Origin: JAUVKT01 sp942491535 | GTDB lineage: Bacteria > Bacteroidota > Bacteroidia > Bacteroidales > VadinHA17 | Direction of reading: 5' to 3' | Assembly: GCA_942491535.1 (NCBI GenBank) | Contig: CALOBV010000006.1 | Span: 434,001 to 498,000 of the forward strand | DNA: 64,000 nucleotides | Shown: piece by piece, positions 1-8,745 of the stretch | Layout of the letters: each line of letters opens with the position of its first letter | Numbering within the stretch: position 1 is the stretch's first letter | The notes under the pieces: model-generated | The model's input: only the letters and a program-made list of their open reading frames with translations | The model's database searches: none | Told to the model about the DNA's origin: nothing | Program-made: the position numbers and the translations under genes

Positions 1-1354
1 ATGACGAGCCCCCGTAGCTGAAAAACGGAAGGGGTATTCCAATCGTTGGAACCAGTCCGATAGTCATTCCGATATTAATAACAAAATGAAATAATAATAT
101 AGAAACAACACCATAACCGTAAATTCTTGAAAATGACGATCGCTGTCGCTCGGCAATCATAATCAGCCTGGCAAGAAGAAATGTAAAAAGTATCACAACA
201 AAGGTCGTTCCAAGGAAACCCCATTCCTCTCCTACCGTGCAGAAGATAAAATCGGTACTCTGTTCAGGAACAAATTTAAATTTTGTTTGGGTACCATTCA
301 GGAAACCCTTACCTGTAAAACCTCCGGATCCGATTGATATCTTTGATTGATTCAGATTATATCCCTCTCCAAAAGGATCATTTTCTATGCCCAGCACAAC
401 ATTTATCCTTGTTTGCTGGTGTGGTTTAAGAATATTATTGAAAGCATAATCTACGGTAAATATAAATATCATACTCCCTAGCAAAAAGGCATAAAGCACC
501 AGGAGGGAATAAGCTTTAAACCTGTATATATGGTATGCATATGAAGCTCCTGTCAGAATAATGGTCACAATCAGTATATAATCCAGTCTGAGAGAATCGA
601 AGCCAAACCTGAAAATGACAAATACAATCGCACCAATAATCCCTGCGAGCACTACTCCTTTCAATACCAGGATTAAATCCTTCGACATAATAATGTATAA
701 TACAATTGCAAGTCCAATCAGAACAGAATATACAATATAAGAGTCAACCAGCAGGGTTACAATAAACAAAACTATTGCCAGTATTCCGGTTATAAAAAGA
801 TAAGGAGAAAGGCCCTCGCGGAAAAGTACCATTACAAGAGCAAAATAAACAAGGACTGATCCCATATCAGGCTGTGCCGCAATAAAAAGTCCGGGAATAA
901 AAATTATTACCAGAGAAAAGAACAGGGTCTTGAAAGTTGAAAGATTTCGGCCCTTCCCGCTCAGATACCTTGCCAGTGCGAGTACTGTCGCAAATTTTGC
1001 AAACTCAGAAGGCTGGAGGCCAAAGGCACCAATCTCAAACCACGACCGTGCCCCGTTAATCTCCTTACCCAGGACTAATACAAGTATAAGAGAAAATATA
1101 ACAGTCCCATAAATAAGATATGAAAAAAACAGATAAAACCTGCTGTCGACAACCATTACCAGGCCTGCAAGTATTATTGCCGCAGTAATAAAAAGAAGCT
1201 GCTTTCCGTATCTCTGTGAAAGATCCAGGATACTTGAATGTTCTTCATTAAAAACTGCAGCATAGATATTTATCCATCCAAATAATACCATAACGAGGTA
1301 TACCAGAACGGTTACCCAGTCAAGATTTTTCCATATATTAATTCTCCTCTCCAC
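1..1354 (-). CDS. rodA: Rod-shape-determining protein RodA (SEDS glycosyltransferase), 3' end outside the window
   Basis: Integral-membrane SEDS-family peptidoglycan glycosyltransferase that polymerises lipid II together with PBP2 in the elongasome. The frame reads continuously from about 1354 to the window edge (about 451 codons). Near the N-terminus it reads NLDWVTVLVYLVMVLFGWIN, and at the cut edge it reads GIPLPFFSYGGSS, the conserved SEDS signature. There is no ATG at the front; I chose a GTG at 1352-1354 (product MERRINIWKNLDW...), which overlaps the end of mrdA by 17 bp and has AAGGA about 11 nt upstream. The last gene of the purH-mreBCD-mrdA-rodA run, as in other Bacteroidota. Identity is secure; the exact start is not. 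Confidence 0.93.
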   Translation of the reverse strand, partial: MERRINIWKNLDWVTVLVYLVMVLFGWINIYAAVFNEEHSSILDLSQRYGKQLLFITAAIILAGLVMVVDSRFYLFFSYLIYGTVIFSLILVLVLGKEINGARSWFEIGAFGLQPSEFAKFATVLALARYLSGKGRNLSTFKTLFFSLVIIFIPGLFIAAQPDMGSVLVYFALVMVLFREGLSPYLFITGILAIVLFIVTLLVDSYIVYSVLIGLAIVLYIIMSKDLILVLKGVVLAGIIGAIVFVIFRFGFDSLRLDYILIVTIILTGASYAYHIYRFKAYSLLVLYAFLLGSMIFIFTVDYAFNNILKPHQQTRINVVLGIENDPFGEGYNLNQSKISIGSGGFTGKGFLNGTQTKFKFVPEQSTDFIFCTVGEEWGFLGTTFVVILFTFLLARLIMIAERQRSSFSRIYGYGVVSILLFHFVINIGMTIGLVPTIGIPLPFFSYGGSS

Positions 1355-3179
1355 TATTATCAGGTTCCTTTAAAATAAAATCCTCCAGCCACTGCTTTGA
1401 TATTTTTCCTTTCAAATACTTCTCTATCATAAGTGTTGCGGCAGGGGCAGCATAAGTAGAACCAAATCCCGTCCCTTCAACATAAACAGCAATTGCTATC
1501 TGGGGATCATCGGCAGGGGCAAAAGCAACAAATATCGAATGATCCTCACCATGTGGGTTCTCAGCAGTCCCGGTTTTTCCGCAAACCTCAATATCACTCA
1601 GAGCAACCCACCTGGCAGTAGCATGTTCATCTCCGTTTACCACCAGTCTCATTCCTTCCACAATAGGTTCGAAAGTCGCAGAATCTATACTTATTCTATG
1701 CTTCTCGCTGAATCTGGGATCAACCAGAGCCTGTGTATTATCTATCCCTTTAACAATATGAGGGGTATAATAGTATCCCCTGTTTGCTATTGCTGCTGTC
1801 ATATTTGCCATCTGCAATGGAGTTGTACCAAGCTCACCCTGTCCAATAGCTAGCGAAAGCACGGTCAGCGCCTTCCAGTTACCTTCTCCATAGTAACGAT
1901 TATAATAATCCGGTTTCGGAACAAATCCACTCAGCTCATTCAAAAAATCGATACCCAGTTTGGATCCGAAACCAAACTCTTCAAGATAGGATCTCCATAC
2001 CATATACGCTTCAGCCGTTGTCTTATACTTCGGATTTTCAAGGGTTTTTCTGAATGCGTTACAAAAGTAAGCATTACAGGAAGCCATGATAGCATGTGTA
2101 AGATTAAAGCTATTAAAATGATGACAGGCAACATGAACACCCGGGGCATAGTAGCCGTTATCACAAAAATATTCTGAGCTTTCAGTTACTGCTCCTTCAT
2201 GCAATGCTATCAAACCATTAACAGGCTTAAACGTTGATCCCGGCGGATAAGATGCCATCAGCGCCCTGTTAAAGAGAGGTTTAAGAGTATCGACCTGCAG
2301 TTTTCCGAAGTTTTCAGATCTTATTCTGCCAACCAGCAATGAAGGATCATAATTAGGTGCACTTATAAGGGCAAGAACCTCGCCTGTTTTTGGTTCAAGA
2401 GCTACAATACTGCCATTTTTCCCGGAAAGCAGTTTCTCACCATACATCTGGAGATTGATATCAAGGCTAAGCCTTATATCTTTGCCGGGCCTCGGAACCG
2501 AATCATATCTTCCGTTCTGGTAAGATCCTTTAATTCGGTTATGTACATCTACAAGAAATCTCTTTACTCCCTTATCTCCCCTTAAATCTTTCTCGTACGA
2601 TTCTTCCACTCCTGATCTTCCAATATAGTCTCCCATCTTGTAATACGGATCCGATTCCAGGTCGGAAGGATCAACTTCGCTAACATATCCCAGCACATGA
2701 GAGGCAGAAGGATGAGTATATTTCCTGAGCGTCCTGGTCTGGACAAAAAATCCGGGATACTTGTAAAGCGATTCCTGCAATTGGGCGTAGGTCTCTGCCG
2801 ATACCATCTTCAAAAACACAGAGGGAGCATATCTTGAAAAAGATTTTGCCTCTTTCAGCCGTCCGCTAAACGATTCCTTACTTATTCCCAGCATCGAACA
2901 AAGAGATGCTGTATCGATCGATGTCATTTGCCCCGGTATAACCATAAGGTCGTAAGCTGCCTGGTTATACACCAGTAGCTCATCATTACGGTCGTATATC
3001 AGACCCCTTGCAGGATACTGGGTTACCCTCCTGATAACATTATTCTCGGCAGACATACGATATGACTTATCTACAACCTGGAGTACAAACAACTTCACAA
3101 TCAATATAATACTGATAAGTATAATAACTGAAAGGAAGAAAAGTCTCCGGTTTATATATCGGTCTTTGATATCAGACAC
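1338..3179 (-). CDS. mrdA: Penicillin-binding protein 2, elongation transpeptidase
   Basis: Class B PBP that crosslinks peptidoglycan during lateral wall growth, acting in the periplasm with RodA as polymerase partner. The 613-residue protein has one N-terminal membrane anchor (about residues 12-35), a dimerisation/pedestal region (about 55-230) and a transpeptidase domain. All three active-site motifs are present: STFK with nucleophile S315, SCN at 367-369 and KTG at 535-537. Length is normal for the family. It follows mreD with a 1-bp gap and overlaps rodA, so translational coupling through the operon is likely. Confidence 0.96.
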   Translation of the reverse strand: MSDIKDRYINRRLFFLSVIILISIILIVKLFVLQVVDKSYRMSAENNVIRRVTQYPARGLIYDRNDELLVYNQAAYDLMVIPGQMTSIDTASLCSMLGISKESFSGRLKEAKSFSRYAPSVFLKMVSAETYAQLQESLYKYPGFFVQTRTLRKYTHPSASHVLGYVSEVDPSDLESDPYYKMGDYIGRSGVEESYEKDLRGDKGVKRFLVDVHNRIKGSYQNGRYDSVPRPGKDIRLSLDINLQMYGEKLLSGKNGSIVALEPKTGEVLALISAPNYDPSLLVGRIRSENFGKLQVDTLKPLFNRALMASYPPGSTFKPVNGLIALHEGAVTESSEYFCDNGYYAPGVHVACHHFNSFNLTHAIMASCNAYFCNAFRKTLENPKYKTTAEAYMVWRSYLEEFGFGSKLGIDFLNELSGFVPKPDYYNRYYGEGNWKALTVLSLAIGQGELGTTPLQMANMTAAIANRGYYYTPHIVKGIDNTQALVDPRFSEKHRISIDSATFEPIVEGMRLVVNGDEHATARWVALSDIEVCGKTGTAENPHGEDHSIFVAFAPADDPQIAIAVYVEGTGFGSTYAAPAATLMIEKYLKGKISKQWLEDFILKEPDNSGEEN

Positions 3180-3180
3180 A

Positions 3181-3687
3181 CTATTTTCTTATTATCAAGG
3201 TTTGAATTATTACAATAAACAATATGCTGAATAAAGAGCTCAGTAAGGCTCTTGCAAAGGTGAAGAAGAAATGCTTAAACCTGAAAACCTCGATATAGAA
3301 TAAGGTAAAATGGTGAATAAGAACTATCAGAACTACGTATAATATAAACCATCTGAATCCGTTGGTTCTTATCCCCGGTTCATCCCCCTTCTCATAACCT
3401 TCTCTCGGAGCAATAACTCTTAATATATATGGCCTGACAAAGGCAACTACAACAGTAGCCGAAGTATGCAATCCGGCTGTTGCCGTAAAAAGGTCGACGG
3501 TTAAACCGGTAAAAAAAGCAATAACCAGAAGCAACCAGGCAGGTATTTCAAGTGGCAGGAGGATTATGAAAAGCAGGTAAACAAAGGGATTTACATATCC
3601 GCTAAAACCAATATTATTCATAATCAGGACCTGAATCAGCAGAAGCAGAACAAAAATTCCGGAATATTTAATAATGTCATTCAGCAT
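3181..3687 (-). CDS. mreD: Rod shape-determining membrane protein MreD
   Basis: Small polytopic inner-membrane protein of the elongasome that binds MreC and modulates RodA-PBP2. The 168 residues are mostly hydrophobic, with about five membrane segments (for example residues 8-23, 30-50, 55-70, 110-125 and 145-165). MreD sequences diverge fast, so identity rests on size, topology and its place between mreC (9-bp gap) and mrdA (1-bp gap). A charged insert near residues 95-108 (EGYEKGDEPG) sits where a loop is expected. Confidence 0.88.
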   Translation of the reverse strand: MLNDIIKYSGIFVLLLLIQVLIMNNIGFSGYVNPFVYLLFIILLPLEIPAWLLLVIAFFTGLTVDLFTATAGLHTSATVVVAFVRPYILRVIAPREGYEKGDEPGIRTNGFRWFILYVVLIVLIHHFTLFYIEVFRFKHFFFTFARALLSSLFSILFIVIIQTLIIRK

Positions 3688-3696
3688 CCTTATTTC

Positions 3697-4527
3697 TCAA
3701 TTAATTATATCAAACTCATCCTGGAGTTCTACCTGCTCACTCTTAAGCAGGTTCCCAATAATATATACAAAATCTGTTTTGTGAAAATCGGTTGCCAGCT
3801 TAACATCTATAGAATAGAAGTCGCCGGCGCCAGTATCAAAATCTGAAACCTGTCCCACAAGTATTCCGGCAGGAAATACTGACGAATACCCACTTGTTTC
3901 AATGGTATCTCCTATTTCAATCTGAATGTGATGAGGAATCTCTTTTAATGATACAATATCATCTTCCAATCCTTCCCAGTTAAGAGATCCAAAATATCCG
4001 TTTTTTCTAAACCGGGCACTCAGCCTGAAATTGAGGTTAATAACAGACATAGCTATTGAAAAGTTTTTACTCGTACCCACAATGGTGCCGATTATTCCAT
4101 CAGGACCGACAACGGCCATTCCCACTTCTACTCCATCGCGGTCTCCTTTATCAAGTGTAATATAATTCTTTTGCTTATTGGTCGATTGCTTTATTACCCG
4201 TGTTCGTGTATATACGTATTGCTGACGGTTGATAGTATCGTTAACGGGAATAAAATATTGCTCATCATCCCTGAAGACTCTTTCGAGCCTGTTTCTAAGT
4301 TCGAGGTTCTCGGCAGCAAGGGCAGAGTTTAAAGTTCTAAGCTCCAGGTACTCGGATATAGAAGAAACTTTCTTTTCAATAGATCCCTCAACAGCAATTA
4401 ACTTATTGGAAAGCATAATATTATGGTAACCGTCATTATTGGAAAGCATATAAAAAGCCACTGCCTCCAGGAAAAGGAAGACAATGATGTTGCTAAACCT
4501 GACTATGAAGTTTAAAAGACTCCTCAT
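3697..4527 (-). CDS. mreC: Rod shape-determining protein MreC
   Basis: Bitopic periplasmic scaffold that links cytoplasmic MreB filaments to PBP2. The 276-residue protein has an N-terminal cytoplasmic stub, one membrane helix at about 10-27, a coiled-coil stretch at about 45-85 rich in Leu and Glu, and the beta-barrel MreC domain at about 105-265 (VVGPDGIIGTIVGTSKNFS and the ETSGYSSVFPAGI segment are characteristic). It follows mreB by 18 bp in the shape operon. Confidence 0.93.
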   Translation of the reverse strand: MRSLLNFIVRFSNIIVFLFLEAVAFYMLSNNDGYHNIMLSNKLIAVEGSIEKKVSSISEYLELRTLNSALAAENLELRNRLERVFRDDEQYFIPVNDTINRQQYVYTRTRVIKQSTNKQKNYITLDKGDRDGVEVGMAVVGPDGIIGTIVGTSKNFSIAMSVINLNFRLSARFRKNGYFGSLNWEGLEDDIVSLKEIPHHIQIEIGDTIETSGYSSVFPAGILVGQVSDFDTGAGDFYSIDVKLATDFHKTDFVYIIGNLLKSEQVELQDEFDIIN

Positions 4528-4545
4528 TTACACCCCCAAAAAAAT

Positions 4546-5568
4546 TTATCTCATCAGGAATGAGAACTTATCAGCATTCTTTAATGCTACACCTGTACCT
4601 CTTGCTACGGCATGTAATGGATCTTCAGCAACTTTAAACGGGATATTGATCTTATCGGTTAATCTCTTGGGAAGTCCTCTCAGAAGGGCTCCGCCGCCGG
4701 CAAGAAATATTCCCTTGCTAACAATATCTGCATACAGTTCCGGAGGTGTTTGTTCAAGCACTCCTAATATTGCAGTTTCTATTTTTGATATTGATTTATC
4801 AAGACAGTGAGCTATTTCCTGGTAAGAAACAGGAATCTCAATAGGCATGGCTGTCATTAGATTTGGCCCCCTGACAATGTAATCTGCCGGATGATCTTCA
4901 ATATCTGGAAGAGCAGCACCTACATTAATCTTAATATCCTCAGCAGTTCTTTCACCTACCTTAATATTATGCTGATGCCTCATATAAGCCTGGATATCTG
5001 CGGTGAATCCATCACCGGCAACACGGATAGATCTGTTACACACAATACCGCCAAGAGCAATTACAGCAATCTCCGTTGTTCCTCCACCAATATCAACAAC
5101 CATACATCCTTCAGGGGCCTCAACATCAAGCCCGATACCTATTGCAGCAGCCATTGGTTCATATATAAGGTAAACATCACGTCCCCCGGCATGCTCTGAG
5201 GAGTCTCTAACAGCTCTTACTTCAACTTCCGTACTACCCGACGGAATGCAAACCACCATTTTAAGAGAAGGCGAAAAGAGACTGGGTCCTTTATTAATCA
5301 TCTTTATCATTCCCCTTATCATCTGTTCAGCAGCATTAAAATCTGCAATTACGCCGTCTCTTAAAGGCCTTATTGTTTTGATGCTTTCATGCGTTTTCCC
5401 ATGCATCTGCCTTGCCTTTTCTCCAATCGCTATAAGTTTCCCGGTATTCTTATCAACTGCCACTATAGACGGTTCATCAACAACTATCTTATCATTGTGA
5501 ATAATGATGGTATTTGCCGTTCCGAGGTCAATTGCAATCTCCTGCGTTAAAAATGAAAATAGACCCAT
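4546..5568 (-). CDS. mreB: Actin-like cell shape protein MreB
   Basis: ATP-dependent bacterial actin that forms membrane-bound filaments and positions the elongasome. The 340-residue length is normal. Nucleotide-binding signatures are visible: phosphate-1 loop DLGTANT at 14-20, phosphate-2 loop DIGGGT at 159-164, and the adenosine motif FLAGGGALLRGLP near residue 290. The N-terminal GLFSFLTQE resembles the short amphipathic membrane-binding segment of MreB proteins. It is the first shape gene after purH, with 29 bp between them, so co-transcription with purH is likely. Confidence 0.97.
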   Translation of the reverse strand: MGLFSFLTQEIAIDLGTANTIIIHNDKIVVDEPSIVAVDKNTGKLIAIGEKARQMHGKTHESIKTIRPLRDGVIADFNAAEQMIRGMIKMINKGPSLFSPSLKMVVCIPSGSTEVEVRAVRDSSEHAGGRDVYLIYEPMAAAIGIGLDVEAPEGCMVVDIGGGTTEIAVIALGGIVCNRSIRVAGDGFTADIQAYMRHQHNIKVGERTAEDIKINVGAALPDIEDHPADYIVRGPNLMTAMPIEIPVSYQEIAHCLDKSISKIETAILGVLEQTPPELYADIVSKGIFLAGGGALLRGLPKRLTDKINIPFKVAEDPLHAVARGTGVALKNADKFSFLMR

Positions 5569-5597
5569 TAAATTAATATATTATATAATTAGTATTA

Positions 5598-7121
5598 TCA
5601 ATGTCTAAAATGCCTGGTCCCTGTAAAGACCATAGCCATCCCCTTATTATTACAAAATTCTATTGAAAGTTTATCATTTATTGAACCCCCTGGTTGAATA
5701 ACTGCAGCTATCCCTTCCCTGTGTGCTATCTCCACACTATCGGCAAAGGGGAAAAAAGCATCTGAGGCCATAACTGCTCCCTCAAGATCAAATCCGAATG
5801 ATTTTGATTTTTCTGCAGCATGTTTCAATGCATCTATCCTGGATGTCATTCCAACCCCGCTTCCAAGCAACTGTTTATTGGCAGCAAGGACAATGCAATT
5901 ACTCTTACTGTGCTTAACAAGTATATTTGCAAATTTCAGATCCTCAATCTGCTTATCTGAAGGCACCTTACTCGTTACAGCTTTCATATCACCAGGGCTT
6001 TCTGTTTTCAGGTCCTTATCCTGCCATAGAACACCGTTCAGACAGGTTCTGAAGCTTGCTGCACTATCAGGCCTCCCTTTCAATACAAGTATAATTCTGT
6101 TCTTCTTGCTCTTCAGTATTTCCAGTGCGGCATCCTCGTAATCAGGGGCAATAATCACCTCAAAGAATAATTTATTAATCTCTTCTGCGCTAGCTTTATC
6201 GAGCTTACGGTTTGTTATCAAAACCCCACCAAAGGCTGATACTGGATCGCCTGCAAGAGCATCTTTCCAGGCATCAATCAGCTTTTCTCTCGAAGCTGCC
6301 CCACAGGCATTGTTGTGCTTAAGAATAGCAAAGCTTGTCTCCTCAAACTCTGATATAAGATTAACTGCTGCATCTATATCGAGCAGGTTATTATAAGAAA
6401 TCTCCTTCCCGTGTAATTGCTCCAGGATATCTTCAAACCGACCAAAGAAAGCGCCACTCTGGTGAGGATTCTCTCCATATCTTAGTTTTCGGCCTACCCT
6501 TATACTCTCCTTAAATGATCCCTGATCCTCATTCTTGTTAAAGTAAGAATAAATAGCAGTATCATAATTGGATGAAATGTCAAAGGCTTCTGCTGCAAAT
6601 TTTCTTCGCTCAGACAGGGTGCTAACTCCATTACCCTTTTCAAGAAGATCAAGTAACGAATCATATTGCTCCCTTCCCGAGACGATAAGAGTGTCATTAA
6701 AGTTCTTGGCAGCAGCTCTGATCAATGAGATTCCACCTATATCAATCTTCTCAATAATGTCCTGCTCTCCTGCTCCCGATGCCACTGTTTCCTCAAAAGG
6801 ATAGAGATCCACAATTACTAAATCGATCTGCGGTATAAAATATTTTTCTAAGTGTGCAATATCCTCCTTGTTATCTCTCCTTGCCAGGATTCCTCCGAAT
6901 ATCTTTGGATGGAGAGTTTTAACACGACCACCCAGAATAGATGGATAATCTGTTAAATCTTCTACCAGTTCAACATCCACACCCAGGTCAGAAATAAAAC
7001 TCCCGGTACCCCCGGTTGATATAATTTTTACACCCAGCTTATCAAGACCTTTTATAATTCCTTCCAGTCCCTCTTTATGGTAGACAGAAACCAGAGCGGT
7101 GGAGATTTTCTTTTCATTCAT
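5598..7121 (-). CDS. purH: Bifunctional AICAR formyltransferase / IMP cyclohydrolase
   Basis: Catalyses the last two steps of de novo purine synthesis: formylation of AICAR with 10-formyl-THF and cyclisation to IMP. The 507 residues comprise an N-terminal MGS-like cyclohydrolase domain (about 1-195; STGGTG at 36-41) and a C-terminal transformylase domain with the catalytic Lys-His pair (K268-H269 in ILKHNNACG) and the RYGENPHQ motif at 214-221. Length is typical. It leads the shape operon. A possible promoter (TATTTTTG, minus strand 7166-7173) lies about 45 nt upstream. Confidence 0.97.
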   Translation of the reverse strand: MNEKKISTALVSVYHKEGLEGIIKGLDKLGVKIISTGGTGSFISDLGVDVELVEDLTDYPSILGGRVKTLHPKIFGGILARRDNKEDIAHLEKYFIPQIDLVIVDLYPFEETVASGAGEQDIIEKIDIGGISLIRAAAKNFNDTLIVSGREQYDSLLDLLEKGNGVSTLSERRKFAAEAFDISSNYDTAIYSYFNKNEDQGSFKESIRVGRKLRYGENPHQSGAFFGRFEDILEQLHGKEISYNNLLDIDAAVNLISEFEETSFAILKHNNACGAASREKLIDAWKDALAGDPVSAFGGVLITNRKLDKASAEEINKLFFEVIIAPDYEDAALEILKSKKNRIILVLKGRPDSAASFRTCLNGVLWQDKDLKTESPGDMKAVTSKVPSDKQIEDLKFANILVKHSKSNCIVLAANKQLLGSGVGMTSRIDALKHAAEKSKSFGFDLEGAVMASDAFFPFADSVEIAHREGIAAVIQPGGSINDKLSIEFCNNKGMAMVFTGTRHFRH

Positions 7122-7249
7122 TATCAGGAAGTTGCAATTAATTACCTATTTACTCCAATAGCACCCAAAAATAGATATTTTTTTGTTGTCTTCCAATGTA
7201 TTATTTAAATTTCAAAATGGTGTATTATAATACTCCTGTTATTAATCAT

Positions 7250-7257
7250 TATATTTG
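7250..7257 (+). promoter_or_regulatory. Possible -7 promoter element for the ABC permease gene
   Basis: TATATTTG matches the Bacteroidota -7 consensus TAnnTTTG and lies 39 nt before the ATG at 7297. No convincing TTTG -33 element is seen at the expected spacing, so the call is tentative. Confidence 0.3.
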
Positions 7258-7296
7258 ATCTGGAATTGCTAAATTGGCTAGAACTGAAATAATATT

Positions 7297-8547
7297 ATGG
7301 TATTCCTCAGCTTAATAAAAGAAGGATTTCTTATTGCGATTAACTCTATAGTCACCAATAAGTTAAGGACCTTTTTATCGCTCTTCGGAATTACAGTAGG
7401 GATCTTTGCAATTATCTCAGTCTTTACCGTTCTGGATTGGATGGAAAGTGCGATAAAAGACAGCATTGCATCCCTGGGCGATGATGTGATATATGTGCAA
7501 AAAATGCCATGGTCGTTTGATCCCAACCTTGCCTGGTGGGATATTATAATGTGGCCCCAGCCTGATATGGACGATTACGAAGCAATAAGAAAAAAATCTG
7601 CCAGGGCAGAGACTGCAAATTATTCGGTATTCTTTAATCGCACTCTTAAATGGCGTGATGCACAGGTAAGTAATGCTGTTTTTTGGGCAACAACCCACGA
7701 ATTTGAGAATGTAAGAACCTTCGATATTAAGGAGGGCAGATACTTCTCCCCATTTGAGAGTTCTACGGGCAAACCGGTAGTGCTTATGGGAGCTGTACTG
7801 GCTGAAGATATCTTCGACAGGGCAAACCCAATTGGTAAAGAAATTACAATTGGCGGGCACAAAGCAAGGGTTATTGGAATATTTAAAAAAGAGGGAGAAG
7901 GAGGTTTAAGTGATAGCGGGCTTGATGAAATGACAGTTATCCCGGTTAATTTCGCAAAAAATATTGTTAACATCAGGAGCAGGTTTACAGAGGCAAATAT
8001 TATTATTAAAGCGCGAAGTGGTGTGGCAGTTGAAGAACTGACTGATGAAACCATTCAGATATTGCGTGCTGCCAGGCGGCTTAAACCTGGAGAAGACAAT
8101 AATTTCTCTGTCAACAGAGCCAGTCTTCTTACACAGGGCTTTGAAAGTGTTTTTGCCGGGATAAATGTCGGAGGCTGGATAATAGGTGGTTTCTCCATCC
8201 TTGTCGGCGGCTTCGGTATTGCAAATATTATGTTTGTGTCGGTAAAGGAAAGAACTAATATTATAGGTATTCAGAAGGCTCTTGGTGCAAAAAGGAACTT
8301 CATACTCTGGCAGTTTCTATACGAGTCTATTATACTTTCAATTATTGGTGGCCTTGTAGGATTATTTGTGATATTTATTGGCACACAGGTTGTGAATTAC
8401 CTCTACGATCTTAATATTCACCTTACTGCCGGCAATATCCTGGTAGCGATATTACTTTCGGCTGTGATTGGTATTATTGCAGGTTATGCTCCAGCCTACT
8501 CGGCAGCAAAAATGAATCCGGTCGATGCTATAGGCTATAGTTTCTGA
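7297..8547 (+). CDS. ABC transporter permease of the MacB/FtsX type
   Basis: Inner-membrane permease of a type VII (MacB-like) ABC system. The 416-residue protein has an N-terminal helix (about 22-43) preceded by the typical ALNSIxxNKLRTFLSLFGI-like segment (here AINSIVTNKLRTFLSLFGIT), a large periplasmic MacB-PCD domain (about 45-265) and three C-terminal helices of the FtsX domain (about 285-310, 330-360 and 375-400), with the conserved ERTNIIGIQKALGAKR loop between the first two. No ATPase gene is adjacent, so its partner is encoded elsewhere. Substrate unknown. It stands alone on the plus strand, divergent from purH. Confidence 0.88.
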   Translation: MVFLSLIKEGFLIAINSIVTNKLRTFLSLFGITVGIFAIISVFTVLDWMESAIKDSIASLGDDVIYVQKMPWSFDPNLAWWDIIMWPQPDMDDYEAIRKKSARAETANYSVFFNRTLKWRDAQVSNAVFWATTHEFENVRTFDIKEGRYFSPFESSTGKPVVLMGAVLAEDIFDRANPIGKEITIGGHKARVIGIFKKEGEGGLSDSGLDEMTVIPVNFAKNIVNIRSRFTEANIIIKARSGVAVEELTDETIQILRAARRLKPGEDNNFSVNRASLLTQGFESVFAGINVGGWIIGGFSILVGGFGIANIMFVSVKERTNIIGIQKALGAKRNFILWQFLYESIILSIIGGLVGLFVIFIGTQVVNYLYDLNIHLTAGNILVAILLSAVIGIIAGYAPAYSAAKMNPVDAIGYSF

Positions 8548-8557
8548 CGAAACTAAA

Positions 8558-8578
8558 AGCAGGGAGCAGGGAGCATAG
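8558..8578. repeat. Short heptamer array (AGCAGGG type)
   Basis: Three consecutive 7-base units, AGCAGGG twice and AGCATAG once, start about 10 bp after the stop codon of the permease gene. They flank a palindromic repeat whose other side carries a longer heptamer array. Confidence 0.6.
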
Positions 8579-8580
8579 TT

Positions 8581-8648
8581 TGTCATTCCTGCACAAGCAG
8601 GAATCTCTGACTGGTCATGAATAGATCCCCACTTTCGTGAGGATGACA
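8581..8648. repeat. Palindromic interspersed repeat (TGTCATTCC ... GGATGACA)
   Basis: A 68-bp segment has near-inverted ends (TGTCATTCC and GAGGATGACA) and two internal hairpins, ATTCCTGC-acaa-GCAGGAAT and ATCCCCAC-tttc-GTGAGGAT (imperfect). From memory it closely resembles a widespread family of small intergenic palindromic repeats with GTCATTCCTGC-like ends found in many bacterial phyla. It has no coding capacity and sits between two heptamer arrays. Confidence 0.65.
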
Positions 8649-8663
8649 TTTATTAACCCTTCG

Positions 8664-8740
8664 TCTTTTGCTCATTGCCCTCCGCCCTCAGCTCTTAGCT
8701 CTCTGCTCTCTGCTCTTAGCTCTTAGCTCTCAGCTCTCAG
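8664..8740. repeat. Heptamer array (CTCTTAG/CTCTCAG type), 11 units
   Basis: Eleven uninterrupted 7-base units run from 8664 to 8740: TCTTTTG, CTCATTG, CCCTCCG, CCCTCAG, then seven units of the CTCTNNG form. All end in G, and the variable part is positions 4-6. The array ends 5 bp before the stop codon of mgtE. Confidence 0.85.
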
Positions 8741-8745
8741 CTCCT

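Noticed and set aside
930..1112. Plus-strand 60-codon ORF
   Set aside because: It lies opposite the partial rodA frame, which carries clear SEDS motifs.
8558..8740. Possible CRISPR-like array
   Set aside because: Units are 7 bp with no spacers, and no cas genes are present; this is a degenerate tandem array.
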